Positions 45,288 through 54,326 of a DNA stretch of 64,000 nt are shown one piece after another. Both the position numbers and the translations under genes were made by a program. The stretch is from contig DASUSI010000185.1 of the NCBI GenBank assembly GCA_036375165.1, positions 33,346-97,345 of the forward strand, written 5' to 3'. The notes below the pieces were generated by a model. That model worked only from the letters and a program-made list of their open reading frames with translations, was not told the origin of the DNA and searched no databases. The stretch comes from WHSM01 sp036375165. Its GTDB lineage: Bacteria > Actinomycetota > Actinomycetes > Mycobacteriales > Micromonosporaceae. Position 1 is the stretch's first letter, and every line of letters starts with the position of its first letter.

Positions 45288-45932
45288 GTGACGCGGCCGA
45301 AGCGGGTGCCCCGAGCGGTACGCGAGCAGCAGATGCTCGATGCCGCCGCGACGGTCTTCTCGCGACGCGGCTACCATCGGGCGACCGTTGACGAGATCGC
45401 GGATGCCGTGGGTATCTCGAAGCCCATGGTGTACCTCTACTTCGGCTCGAAGGAAGACCTGTTCGGCGCGGTGGTGCATCGGGAAGCCACCCGGCTCAAC
45501 CGCACCATCACAGACGCGGTGGCAGCCGGAACGACACCGTACGAGCAACTGCGCCGCGGGCTCGAGGCCTTCCTGATGTTCGTCGCCGAACACCGCGACG
45601 GCTGGTCTGTGCTGTACCGGCGGGCCCGATCGCAGGGAGGTCCCGTGGCGCGGGGAGTGAACGCGATCCGCGCCCGCACCATCGACGTGATCGCCGGGCT
45701 GCTCGAACGAGCCATCAGGGAGACCGATGCGGACCTACCGCCACGGCAGGATCTGATCGCCATGGCACACGCCATCGTGGGAGGTTGCGAGGCGCTCGCT
45801 GACTGGATGCTCGACGCGAAGGACGTTGACCCCACCGTGATGGCGGACCGTGTGATCGACTTGTCGTGGTTCGGACTGTCCGGACTGTTCGACATCCCGG
45901 CCCGATCGACCAGGCCGGCGTCCCACACCTGA
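45288..45932 (+). CDS. TetR family regulator of the lipid block
   Basis: A 214-residue TetR repressor. Its HTH lies at about residues 28-48 (TVDEIADAVGISKPMVYLYF), with a helical ligand domain behind it. GTG start at 45288. It is divergent from the SCP2 gene and downstream of a palindromic site, so it is probably autoregulated. Matching sites before fadA2/fabG4 and the mce genes suggest it controls them too. The ligand may be an acyl-CoA, by analogy with TetR proteins of beta-oxidation genes; this is inference. Confidence 0.9.
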   Translation: MTRPKRVPRAVREQQMLDAAATVFSRRGYHRATVDEIADAVGISKPMVYLYFGSKEDLFGAVVHREATRLNRTITDAVAAGTTPYEQLRRGLEAFLMFVAEHRDGWSVLYRRARSQGGPVARGVNAIRARTIDVIAGLLERAIRETDADLPPRQDLIAMAHAIVGGCEALADWMLDAKDVDPTVMADRVIDLSWFGLSGLFDIPARSTRPASHT

Positions 45933-45953
45933 CCGGTGTGTGACGGGACGGCG

Positions 45954-46856
45954 TTACAGCGACTCCACCCTGCCGGTCATGTACACCTTCCCGGTCTTCG
46001 GGTTGGTCACGCCGATCCGCCATGCCGCGTCGTCCCAGCGTGCCCCGAATCCCACCGTCGTCCCCAGCGTGATCGGGCGGCGGAACCGGAATTCGGACCT
46101 GAAGGCGTCCGGCAGCCGACCTTCCAGGCTGGCCAGGCATCGGGCCATGGTCCACATACCGTGGGCGATCGGCTTGCGGAAACCGGCGAGCCTGGCACCC
46201 AGCGTGTACCGGTGGATCGGGTTGTAGTCGCCGGACACCGCCGCGTACCGCTTCCCGGCATCCCCCGGGATCCGCCAGATCGCGGTCGGTACGCCGGGCG
46301 CGTCGGCCGCCTGAAGTGAGCTGGCGGAATCCCGCTCGTCCGGCCTGTTCGACCCGTCGGCGCTGCCGCGACGTTCCAGCCGCAGGTACCAGCTGGCCTC
46401 CTCCCAGCACAGGCGTTCTGAGTGGTACGCCTCGGTGCGTACCGCGAACTGCCGGCCGCGATCCGTGGGCTCCAGGCTGTCCGCTCTGACCCGCACGCTC
46501 AGTACGGCATCGGCCGGGATCGGCCGGTGCCGCACGATCAGGTTGCTGGCGTGAACCAGACCAGGGAGCGGGAACGGGAACCCAGGATCGGTCATCAGCC
46601 GCATCGCGAGCGGGAAACCCAGGATGTGCGGGTACGTCGGCGGCAGGTCGGATGTCAGCCGGAACCCGCACACCCGGGCGTAGTCGCTGAGCTCTGTCGG
46701 CTCGGCAACCACGCCTTCGAGCACGAGTTCGGTCGCCGGCAGTTGGTCCCCGCGCCGCAGCGCGGCCGTCAGGATCGCCTTGACCAGCAGCGGTGTCAGG
46801 CTGGGCGGCGAGGCGAGTCGCCGCGGGGTCGCGGTGCGGGATGCTTCGGTGTCCAT
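45954..46856 (-). CDS. MaoC-type (R)-specific enoyl-CoA hydratase, HtdX-like
   Basis: A 300-residue double hot-dog protein of fatty-acid dehydration or hydration type. The hydratase-2 motif is clear near the C-terminus (AVSGDYNPIHRYTLGARLAG, then IAHGMW), with Asp/His acid-base residues. It is 15 bases downstream of the FabG4-like gene, and beyond that lies the divergent FadA2-like gene. The order matches htdX-fabG4-fadA2 (Rv0241c-Rv0243) in M. tuberculosis, which supports a role in acyl-CoA or acyl-ACP metabolism. Confidence 0.9.
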   Translation of the reverse strand: MDTEASRTATPRRLASPPSLTPLLVKAILTAALRRGDQLPATELVLEGVVAEPTELSDYARVCGFRLTSDLPPTYPHILGFPLAMRLMTDPGFPFPLPGLVHASNLIVRHRPIPADAVLSVRVRADSLEPTDRGRQFAVRTEAYHSERLCWEEASWYLRLERRGSADGSNRPDERDSASSLQAADAPGVPTAIWRIPGDAGKRYAAVSGDYNPIHRYTLGARLAGFRKPIAHGMWTMARCLASLEGRLPDAFRSEFRFRRPITLGTTVGFGARWDDAAWRIGVTNPKTGKVYMTGRVESL

Positions 46857-46871
46857 CGGGGACCTCCGTTC

Positions 46872-48227
46872 TCACGCCCCGAGCAGGCTCTGGCCGCAGA
46901 CCCGGACCAGGTTGCCGTTCACTCCGGCGGAACCCGGATCGGCGAGCCAGGCGATGGTCTCGGCCACGTCCACCGGCAGCCCGCCTTGCGCCATGCTGTT
47001 CATCAGCCGACCGGCCTGCCGGATCAGCGGTGGGATCCGCGCCGTCATGTCGGTCTCGATGAACCCGGGTGCCACGGCGTTGACCGTACCGCCCCGCTCC
47101 GCCAGCGCGGGCGCGAGCGCGGCGACCCGTCCCGCCACTCCGGCCTTTGACGCGGCGTAGTTGGTCTGGCCGGCGTTGCCGGCGATTCCGCTGATCGACG
47201 AAACGCTGACGATCCGGCCACGGTCGTTCAGCACGTCCTGGGACAGCAGGACGTCGTCGATGCGTTCCTGGCTGGTCAGGTTGACCTCGATCACGGAATC
47301 CCATTGCTGCTCGGACATCCGACGCAGCGTCTTGTCGCGGGTGATGCCCGCGTTGTGCACCAGAATGTCCAACCCGTCGTGCCGGGTGGTGAAGTGGTCG
47401 GCGATCACCTGAGGGGCATCGAGTCCGGTGATGTCGAGTTGCAGCGTCACACCGCCGATCCGGTTCGCGACCTTCGTGAGGTCCGCTCCCGCGGCGGGCA
47501 CGTCCAGGCACACCACCCGGGCCCCGTACCCGGCGAGGACCTCGGCGATCACCGCGCCGATGCCCCGGGCCGCCCCGGTGACCAGCGCCGTCTGTCCTGC
47601 CAGTGGCAACTCGGGATCCGCCGGTGCCGTGACTTCGGCCGGGCCGACCCGGATCGCCTGGCCCGACACGTACGCCGACCGCGCGGAGGCGACGAACCGC
47701 AGCGTCGAGTCGACCGCGGCCTCCCCGCCCGGGGCGACGTAGATCAGCTGAGCCGTGCTGCCACGGCCGATCTCCTTGCCGGCCGACTTCACAAAACCCA
47801 GCAGGGCCTGCTGTGCCGCGGCCTCCCGCGGATCGTCCCCGTGCTCCGGGGGCGTGCCGAGCACGATCAGCCGGCCCGAGCCGGCGAGTCGGCGCAGCAC
47901 GGGATGGAAGAAGTCGTACACCGCCCGAAGCTCGTTGCTCTGTGTGATCCCGGTGGCGTCGAACACCAGAACGCCGTACCTGGTGTCACCGTCCGCGTCG
48001 GCCATCGGGCTGTCGGTGCTCCGCACCTCGACGTCCGCTGCCGCGAACACCCGGTCGATCACCTCGCCGAGCCGCCCGTGCTTCGCCCCGCCGACCAACA
48101 CCGGTCCGGCGATGTCCGGCTGCCCTGGCCCACGACGCCGGAGTGTCACGGGTGCGGGCAGTCCCAGCCGCCTGACGATACTTCGGCCCAGGCTGTTCGT
48201 GGCGAACTGCGTGTAGCGGTCAGTCAT
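46872..48227 (-). CDS. fabG4: 3-oxoacyl reductase, FabG4-like high-molecular-weight SDR
   Basis: A 451-residue reductase of the long FabG4 type. The N-terminal half is an inactive, flavodoxin-like domain; the C-terminal half is a classical SDR with NAD(P)-binding TGAARGIGAVIAEVL, catalytic Ser in VSSISGIAG and Tyr/Lys in NYAASKAGV. It probably reduces long 3-oxoacyl-CoA or -ACP. It is cotranscribed with the MaoC gene (15-base gap) and divergent from fadA2 across a shared operator. Confidence 0.92.
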   Translation of the reverse strand: MTDRYTQFATNSLGRSIVRRLGLPAPVTLRRRGPGQPDIAGPVLVGGAKHGRLGEVIDRVFAAADVEVRSTDSPMADADGDTRYGVLVFDATGITQSNELRAVYDFFHPVLRRLAGSGRLIVLGTPPEHGDDPREAAAQQALLGFVKSAGKEIGRGSTAQLIYVAPGGEAAVDSTLRFVASARSAYVSGQAIRVGPAEVTAPADPELPLAGQTALVTGAARGIGAVIAEVLAGYGARVVCLDVPAAGADLTKVANRIGGVTLQLDITGLDAPQVIADHFTTRHDGLDILVHNAGITRDKTLRRMSEQQWDSVIEVNLTSQERIDDVLLSQDVLNDRGRIVSVSSISGIAGNAGQTNYAASKAGVAGRVAALAPALAERGGTVNAVAPGFIETDMTARIPPLIRQAGRLMNSMAQGGLPVDVAETIAWLADPGSAGVNGNLVRVCGQSLLGA

Positions 48228-48253
48228 GCGACCCTCCCTACTCGAACGTAAGC

Positions 48254-48267
48254 CTACTCATCGGTAA
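48254..48267. promoter_or_regulatory. Operator between fabG4 and fadA2
   Basis: Reads TTACCGATGAGTAG on the minus strand; two changes from the palindromic site at 52344. Lies between the divergent fabG4 and fadA2 starts. Confidence 0.5.
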
Positions 48268-48307
48268 GTTAGTGTGGAGAGGCAGGCAACGTAGCCGGGG
48301 AGGACCC

Positions 48308-49588
48308 ATGGCAGACACGGTCAGGCGCGTGGCGATCATCGGCGGGAACCGCATCCCATTCGCCCGGTCCAACGGCCCGTACGCACACGCATCCAACCAG
48401 GACATGCTCACCGCAACGCTGGAGGGCCTGGTCAGCCGGTTCGGTCTGGCGGGTGAACGGTTGGGGGAGGTGGCCGCCGGTGCGGTGCTCAAGCACAGCC
48501 GGGACTTCAACCTCACCCGAGAGTGCGTACTCGGCAGTCACCTGGACCCGCACACCCCCGCGTACGACATGCAACAGGCCTGCGGCAGTGGTCTGGAGGC
48601 GGCGATCATGGTCGCCAACAAGATCGCCCTCGGCCAGATCGAGGTCGGCATCGCCGGTGGCGTGGACACCACCAGCGACGCTCCGCTCGGGCTCAACGAG
48701 GACCTGCGCCGGGTACTGCTGGACGCCAACCGGCAGAAGACGCTGGCGGGCCGGTTGCGGCAACTCACCCGGATCCGACCGGGCCACATCGTGCCGGACC
48801 AGCCCCGCAACGCCGAGCCCCGCACCGGGCTGTCGATGGGCGAGCACGCCGCGATCACCGCCGGGCAGTGGCAGATCAGCCGTGAGGACCAGGACCGACT
48901 CGCGGCCGAAAGCCACCACAAGCTCGCCGCGGCGTACCAGGACGGGTTCTTCGACGACCTTCTCACCCCGTACCTGGGCCTGACCCGGGACCAGAACCTC
49001 AGGCCGGACACCAGCCTGGAAAAGCTCGGCAGGCTCAAGCCGGTGTTCGGCAGGAACGGGGACGCCACCATGACGGCTGGCAACTCCACCCCGCTCTCAG
49101 ACGGTGCGGCGGTGGTGCTGCTGGCCAGCGAGGAATGGGCCACGGAACACAAGCTGCCGGTTCTGGCGTACCTCGGTGACAGCCAGACCGCCGCCGTCGA
49201 CTATGTGCTCGGCGAGGAAGGACTGCTCATGGCACCGGCGTATGCCGTGCCCCGGCTGCTGAAGCGCAATGACCTGCGACTGCAGGACTTCGACTTCTAC
49301 GAGATCCACGAGGCGTTCGCCTCGCAGGTGCTCGCCACGTTGAAGGCATGGGAGGACCCGGACTTCTGCGCCAAGCGACTCGGGCTCGCCGAGCCGCTCG
49401 GCAGCATCGACCGGTCCAAGCTCAACGTGACCGGCTCCTCGCTCGCCGCGGGACACCCGTTCGCGGCCACCGGCGGCCGGATCCTGGCCACGCTCGCCAA
49501 GCTGCTGGCTGGCAGGGGCATGGGCCGGGGCCTGATCTCGATCTGCGCGGCGGGTGGCCAGGGAGTCACCGCGATCGTGGAACGGTAG
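48308..49588 (+). CDS. fadA2: Acetyl-CoA acetyltransferase (thiolase), FadA2-like
   Basis: A 426-residue thiolase that splits or makes 3-oxoacyl-CoA. The nucleophilic Cys is in QQACGSGLEAAI, the catalytic His segments are EIHEAFASQV and SLAAGHPFAATGGR, and the second Cys is in SICAAGGQG. The ATG at 48308 follows GGGGAGGACCC; the frame is open further upstream, but no other start has a site. Divergent from fabG4; the same trio is conserved in mycobacteria. Confidence 0.95.
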   Translation: MADTVRRVAIIGGNRIPFARSNGPYAHASNQDMLTATLEGLVSRFGLAGERLGEVAAGAVLKHSRDFNLTRECVLGSHLDPHTPAYDMQQACGSGLEAAIMVANKIALGQIEVGIAGGVDTTSDAPLGLNEDLRRVLLDANRQKTLAGRLRQLTRIRPGHIVPDQPRNAEPRTGLSMGEHAAITAGQWQISREDQDRLAAESHHKLAAAYQDGFFDDLLTPYLGLTRDQNLRPDTSLEKLGRLKPVFGRNGDATMTAGNSTPLSDGAAVVLLASEEWATEHKLPVLAYLGDSQTAAVDYVLGEEGLLMAPAYAVPRLLKRNDLRLQDFDFYEIHEAFASQVLATLKAWEDPDFCAKRLGLAEPLGSIDRSKLNVTGSSLAAGHPFAATGGRILATLAKLLAGRGMGRGLISICAAGGQGVTAIVER

Positions 49589-49660
49589 TCGCGGTTCACC
49601 CGGTGGTGACCGGTCCGGGTGAGTTGGCCGGCAAGCCGGCGGCGTCGGGTCTGCCGGCCT

Positions 49661-50983
49661 TCAGCCGGCAATGCCGGCGTACAGCAGTTCCTTCCAGGAC
49701 TCCGGGCCGAGCAGGTGGTACTGGCCGCCGGTGGTGCCGAACTGCAGTGGCTGTCCGTCCGGACCCAGGACCAGGCCGGTGACCGGGTCGTAGCTGGCCA
49801 CAGTGGAGTCGCCGGCCGGCTGGTCGTTGGATTGCCGGCCGCTGGATTGTGGGTCACCGGACCGGTCCCTGGAGGACGGCGGCTGTCCGCCGTCGATCGG
49901 GGCCGGCGAGATCTCGGGTCCCGGCCGGCGCGGTACGTTCTGCCAGCCGCGTACCGCCGAACCGTTCTCCCGTTCCTGGTCGGTGCAGTGCGGTGACCTG
50001 CCGCTGTTGGAGTACACGCAGGGCGGGGGATCGTCGGAGTTCAGCACGAGGCCAAGGTGGGCGGTGCCGTCGCCGGGAGCGACCGTGAAGCCACCCGCCA
50101 CGGTGAGCGGCAGCGCGATGAACATCGCCTCCATGTTCTCGACCCGCCGCATGGCGATCCCGTTCACCGTGATCAGGTTGCCCAGTAGCATCCCGATGCT
50201 GGGTTCCAGGCCACGTACCAGCGCGATCACCTCACGAGCGGCCGGTGGGCCGTTGGCCAGCAGCCGTCGCAGGTCAGGGTCGGCGTCCTTGAACGTCCTG
50301 CTGAGGCTGGCCAGCCCGGCCGCCCATCGCCGGATCGCGTCGCCCGAGCGCTCCTGGGACTCCAGGACGGTCCGGCCATCCCGGATCAGCGCGATCGTCT
50401 CCGGGAGGTGCTCACGGGCCTCGCCCAGCAGCAGGTCGCTGGCGTCGAGCAACCGTCCGAGCGCCGCCTCGTTGCCTTCGAAAGCCCGGCCCAGTTCGTC
50501 AACCACGACCGCCAGGTCATCGGGATCGACCGACCGGGCCAGCCGGTCAATGTGGAACACCAGTTCCTCGACCGGCAGCGGCACGCCGGTGCGGCTGGCC
50601 GCGATCACGTCACCGGGCCCCAGGTACGGGCCCGCGTCGGTATTGGGTCGCAGGTCGATGTACTGTTCGCCGACCGCGGACCGGTTCGCGGTGACCGCCC
50701 GCAGGTCTCTGGGGATCGGCACGTCACGCCGCAGCCGCAACTCGACGCGAACCCCGTCCGCGGTGGGGGTCAGCTCCCCGACCCGCCCCACCGGGACCCC
50801 CCGGTAGCTCACAGCGGCGTTGGTGAAGACCCCGCCGGAGTTCGAGAAGTCAGCGCTGACCAGGTACGTGTTGCCCAGTACGGCGTCCGCGAGGCCGACG
50901 TAGCGAAACCCCACGAACGACGTGCCGACCAGGGTGAGCACGGCGAAGACGATCAGTTGCAGCCGTACCGTCCGGGTGATCAC
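49661..50983 (-). CDS. MCE family protein (second gene of a two-gene operon)
   Basis: A 440-residue Mce protein. An N-terminal transmembrane helix (TVRLQLIVFAVLTLVGTSFV) anchors it, followed by the MlaD/Mce domain (NAAVSYRGVPVGRVGEL, SAVGEQYIDLRP), a long helical segment, and a Pro/Ser/Gly-rich tail ending in YDPVTGLVLGPDGQPLQ. Mce proteins form needles that move lipids across the envelope. It starts with GTG overlapping the stop of the MceA-like gene (GTGA). Resembles MceD/MceF-type subunits. Confidence 0.9.
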   Translation of the reverse strand: MITRTVRLQLIVFAVLTLVGTSFVGFRYVGLADAVLGNTYLVSADFSNSGGVFTNAAVSYRGVPVGRVGELTPTADGVRVELRLRRDVPIPRDLRAVTANRSAVGEQYIDLRPNTDAGPYLGPGDVIAASRTGVPLPVEELVFHIDRLARSVDPDDLAVVVDELGRAFEGNEAALGRLLDASDLLLGEAREHLPETIALIRDGRTVLESQERSGDAIRRWAAGLASLSRTFKDADPDLRRLLANGPPAAREVIALVRGLEPSIGMLLGNLITVNGIAMRRVENMEAMFIALPLTVAGGFTVAPGDGTAHLGLVLNSDDPPPCVYSNSGRSPHCTDQERENGSAVRGWQNVPRRPGPEISPAPIDGGQPPSSRDRSGDPQSSGRQSNDQPAGDSTVASYDPVTGLVLGPDGQPLQFGTTGGQYHLLGPESWKELLYAGIAG

Positions 50984-52305
50984 CGCAGGTTCACCACCGC
51001 TCCCCGCAGCAGCGGACCCCACAGCAGCACCGCGAGGTCGCCCACCTCCCCGACGGGAGTGTCGGTCGCCGCTGCCACCAGCGGCTTGACCAGCGCCTGC
51101 TCCTCCGCGACCCCGGCGTACCCCATCGTCGGGTCTGGCAACAGTCCGGCGTCCCGTACCTGTCCACCGGGCGGGCCGGGAACATGCGAGCGGTCATGGC
51201 CGAAGTCGTACCCCGTGTCCGGTGGTTCCCACGGCGGGAAGGGCACCGGCGGCTCGGGCAGACCCCAGCAGTTCGGGCCGTATTTCGCCCGCCAGCGTTG
51301 TCCGGGCGGCTTGGGCTCGTCCGCACCCTTCTGGTACTTGCCCTGGTCTGTGGTGATCTCCAGGCTGACGTGCAGCCGCCCGGTGTCGAACGTGGCTTTG
51401 GTGGCCTCGTGGCCCAGGACCAGACCGTTCAGCAGGCATGGGAACTGTGGCGAGTAGCGCGCCCACAGGCCGGTGACCGGTACGCTGACCTCGCCCAACT
51501 GGATCATGCGGGCCCCGTACCGGTCCAGAAAGAACCTGGTCTCATCGCCCACGTCGGCGGTCGCCACCAGCATCGAACGTAGCTGTGTCCGCTGCTCACT
51601 GACGGTGGTGGCGGTGACCGTCAGGTTGCGCAGCAGCTCCACCAGGTCGGGGAGCGCGCGGTCATAGATCTCCAGCACGTTGGCCAGCCGACGGATGTCC
51701 TCGCGAATCGTCGGCATCTCGCGGTTCACCCGGGCCAGGTAGTCGCCCAGGTCGGCGAGATGGGAGCCGAGTCGCTCGCCCCTGCCCTGAAGGCCTCGGG
51801 CGATCGCGGAGAGCGTCACGGCGAGCTTGTCCGGCTTCACCGCCTTCAGGAGCGGCAGCAGGTCGTCGAGTGCCCGTCCCAGTTCGATCGCGGTCTGGGA
51901 ACGGTCTTCGTCGATCACGGCGCCGTTGCGGATCGGCTGTGGAGCGGGATCCCTGGGCGGGACCAGGGACACGTACTTTTCGCCGAAGAGGGTCTTGGGA
52001 AGCAGCCTGGCCGAGACGTTCGAGGGGACGTGAGCCACCGTCCGTGGGTCGAGCGCCAGTGTCAGGGTCGCCCGATCGCCGTTGGAGACGATGTCGCGGA
52101 CCTCACCCACCAGCGCCCCCCGGACCTTCACGTCGGCATACGGGTTGAGCTGCAGGCCGGTGTGTCCGGTGTGCAGGGTGACCCACAGGACTGGGGTGAA
52201 GGCCTTCAGATAGACGGCCACCGAGAGCCCGATCAAAGACGCGAGCCCGATCAGGAACGCCAGCCCGAGAATGCGGCGTCTGATGACGGTTCCCAAGGTG
52301 GTCAT
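50980..52305 (-). CDS. MCE family protein, MceA-like (first gene of a two-gene operon)
   Basis: A 441-residue Mce protein. An N-terminal transmembrane helix (RRRILGLAFLIGLASLIGLS) is followed by the MlaD/Mce domain (LNPYADVKVRGALVGEVRDI, LLPKTLFGEKYVSLVPP) and a long helical region. It is likely part of a lipid importer. Unusually, no YrbE permease genes precede it; the next gene is a divergent phosphatase. A palindromic operator lies at 52344, 39 bases upstream. Only one more mce gene follows, so the usual A-F set is incomplete. Confidence 0.9.
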   Translation of the reverse strand: MTTLGTVIRRRILGLAFLIGLASLIGLSVAVYLKAFTPVLWVTLHTGHTGLQLNPYADVKVRGALVGEVRDIVSNGDRATLTLALDPRTVAHVPSNVSARLLPKTLFGEKYVSLVPPRDPAPQPIRNGAVIDEDRSQTAIELGRALDDLLPLLKAVKPDKLAVTLSAIARGLQGRGERLGSHLADLGDYLARVNREMPTIREDIRRLANVLEIYDRALPDLVELLRNLTVTATTVSEQRTQLRSMLVATADVGDETRFFLDRYGARMIQLGEVSVPVTGLWARYSPQFPCLLNGLVLGHEATKATFDTGRLHVSLEITTDQGKYQKGADEPKPPGQRWRAKYGPNCWGLPEPPVPFPPWEPPDTGYDFGHDRSHVPGPPGGQVRDAGLLPDPTMGYAGVAEEQALVKPLVAAATDTPVGEVGDLAVLLWGPLLRGAVVNLR

Positions 52306-52343
52306 CGTCGTACGCCTCCTTGCTGAGCTGGCGAAAGCACAAT

Positions 52344-52357
52344 TTACCGATCGGTAG
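52344..52357. promoter_or_regulatory. Palindromic operator before the mce genes
   Basis: TTACCGATCGGTAG with a perfect 12-bp core TACCGATCGGTA, 39 bases before the mceA-like start. Matches the sites at 45243 and 48254. Confidence 0.6.
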
Positions 52358-52521
52358 GGTGTCCGTCGAGCGAAGCATCACCTCCTCCGGATCGGGCGGC
52401 GGAAACGCGGTGCGTCGGGACATCCCTTCACATTGGACACAGGTGGTCCCTGAACGGGTGTTTTGTGAGAACATCTCGGATTAATCGGCCCAGCCGCCGG
52501 GCCCTCGTCCAGGGAGTCGAC

Positions 52522-54150
52522 ATGACGGATGACACCCCCCGCCGTCCCGCCCTCGACCGCCGTACCTTTCTGAGAGCCGCCTCGGTCACCGCCGGTTCGG
52601 CCGCGGTCGCATCTCCTGTCCTGCTCAGCTCCACCGCGTCCGCCGCCAGTGGATATTTCCTGCACGGGGTCGCCTCCGGTGACCCACTCCCGACCGGAAT
52701 TCTGTTGTGGACCCGGGTGACGCCGGTTCCGGAGGCCACCCCGGGATCCGGGCTCGGCCCCGCGGTGAGCGTGTCCTGGCAGGTCGCGACCGATTCGACA
52801 TTCAGCCTGGTGGTGGCCAGCGGCACCGTGCTGACCGGCCCGGAGCGCGACCACACGGTCAAGGTGGACGTCACCGGGCTGAACCCCGCCACCACCTACT
52901 GGTACCGCTTCGGCCTGGCCGGCGTCTGGTCGCCGCTCGGCCGTACCCGGACCGTCCCCGCGCTCGACGCGGACGTGGCGAGCCTTCGGCTCGGCGTCGT
53001 CTCATGCTCCAACTGGGAAGCCGGCCACTTCGCGGCGTACCGGCGGCTCGCCGCCCGCACCGACCTGCAACTGATGGTGCACCTCGGCGACTACATCTAC
53101 GAATACGGCACCGGCCAGTACGACAGTGGTGGCACCGTGGTACGACCGGTGCGGCCGACGCACGAGACGTTGACCCTGGCCGACTACCGGATCCGGCATG
53201 GCCACTACAAGACCGATCCGTACCTGCAGCAGTTGCACGCCTCGGTGCCGTGGCTGATCACCTGGGACGACCACGAAATCGCCAACGACACCTGGTCTGG
53301 CGGCGCTCAGAACCACGACCCGGTCACCGAGGGGAGTTGGGCGGCACGCAAGGCCGCTGCCCGGCAGGCGTACGCGGAGTGGATGCCGGTCCGGCTCGCC
53401 ACCGACGGGCAGATCTACCGCAGGTTGCGGTACGGGCGGCTGGCCGAGTTCTCAATGCTGGACCTGCGGTCGTACCGCTCCAAGCAGGCGAGCGGCACGG
53501 CGGTGTTCGACCCTGCCCGGACCATCACCGGTGACGATCAGATGGCGTGGCTGAAGGCAGGACTGTCGCAGTCCACGGCGCATTGGAAGCTGGTCGGCAA
53601 CTCGGTGATGATCTCGCCGTTGAGCCTGTTGGGACTTCCGACGTGGTTGCTGGGGCCGATCGCGGAACTGTTCGGCGCGGGCTCGCTCGGTTCCGATCAG
53701 TGGGACGGCTACGACGCCGATCGGGCAGAACTGGTAGCCCACATCCGAAACTCAGCGTTGCGTAACGTGGTGTACCTGACCGGTGACATCCACAGCTCGT
53801 GGGCCAACGAGGTCGTCACCACGGACTCCGGTAGCCCCCCTGCCGCGGTGGAGTTCGTGGTGCCTTCGGTGACCAGCGACAACGTTGATGACATCCTCGG
53901 CTGGCCGTCGAACAGCGCCACCATCCTCGCGGCCCCGGCGATCCAGTCCAGTAACCCGCACGTCCGCTGGGTCGACACCGACCGCCACGGGTACGGCGTG
54001 TGCACCGTGACGTCGACCAGGTGCCAGATGGACTGGTACTTCCTCGCCAACCGACGGGACCCCGCATCGTCGGCGAGTTGGGCCCGGGGTTACTCGGTGG
54101 CCAGTGGCGCCACCCGGCTGGAGCGGATGTACGCGCCGGCCCAGGTGTAG
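52522..54150 (+). CDS. phoD: PhoD-like alkaline phosphatase/phosphodiesterase, Tat-exported
   Basis: A 542-residue secreted phosphatase. A twin-arginine signal (RRTFLRAASVTAGSAAVASP) precedes an N-terminal beta domain and the PhoD metallophosphatase domain, whose metal-site motifs include HLGDYIYEYG, TWDDHEIANDT and LTGDIHSSW. Likely acts on phosphate esters or teichoic-acid-like phosphodiesters outside the cell. The ATG at 52522 follows AGGGAGTCGAC. I looked for a PHO box upstream and found none convincing. A hairpin at 54168 ends the unit. Confidence 0.94.
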   Translation: MTDDTPRRPALDRRTFLRAASVTAGSAAVASPVLLSSTASAASGYFLHGVASGDPLPTGILLWTRVTPVPEATPGSGLGPAVSVSWQVATDSTFSLVVASGTVLTGPERDHTVKVDVTGLNPATTYWYRFGLAGVWSPLGRTRTVPALDADVASLRLGVVSCSNWEAGHFAAYRRLAARTDLQLMVHLGDYIYEYGTGQYDSGGTVVRPVRPTHETLTLADYRIRHGHYKTDPYLQQLHASVPWLITWDDHEIANDTWSGGAQNHDPVTEGSWAARKAAARQAYAEWMPVRLATDGQIYRRLRYGRLAEFSMLDLRSYRSKQASGTAVFDPARTITGDDQMAWLKAGLSQSTAHWKLVGNSVMISPLSLLGLPTWLLGPIAELFGAGSLGSDQWDGYDADRAELVAHIRNSALRNVVYLTGDIHSSWANEVVTTDSGSPPAAVEFVVPSVTSDNVDDILGWPSNSATILAAPAIQSSNPHVRWVDTDRHGYGVCTVTSTRCQMDWYFLANRRDPASSASWARGYSVASGATRLERMYAPAQV

Positions 54151-54167
54151 CCGACCGGTCGAGGTCC

Positions 54168-54204
54168 GGACCGCCCGCGGCCTTTCCCGGGTTGCGGGCG
54201 GTCC
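54168..54204 (+). terminator. Terminator after phoD
   Basis: GGACCGCCCGC and GCGGGCGGTCC form an 11-bp perfect stem around a 15-base loop. No T-run follows. Confidence 0.65.
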
Positions 54205-54326
54205 CGGAACGGCGGGCACCCACGAGCCTCTGATTCGGGATTCACGCTGAGTGTCAGCTGTGTTACTTTTCGGCCAACTCGCTGCGGTTGGGAAGGACCC
54301 ATGCGTGCGGGGCCTGGGGAGGCATC

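Noticed and set aside
49589..49660. GCCGGC-rich repeats after fadA2 as a CRISPR-like or REP array
   Set aside because: They are irregular short G/C words without constant spacers; most likely a G/C-rich intergenic or terminator region.
52380..52521. PHO box before phoD
   Set aside because: No pair of GTTCACC-like repeats at the expected spacing; only isolated TTCAC fragments.
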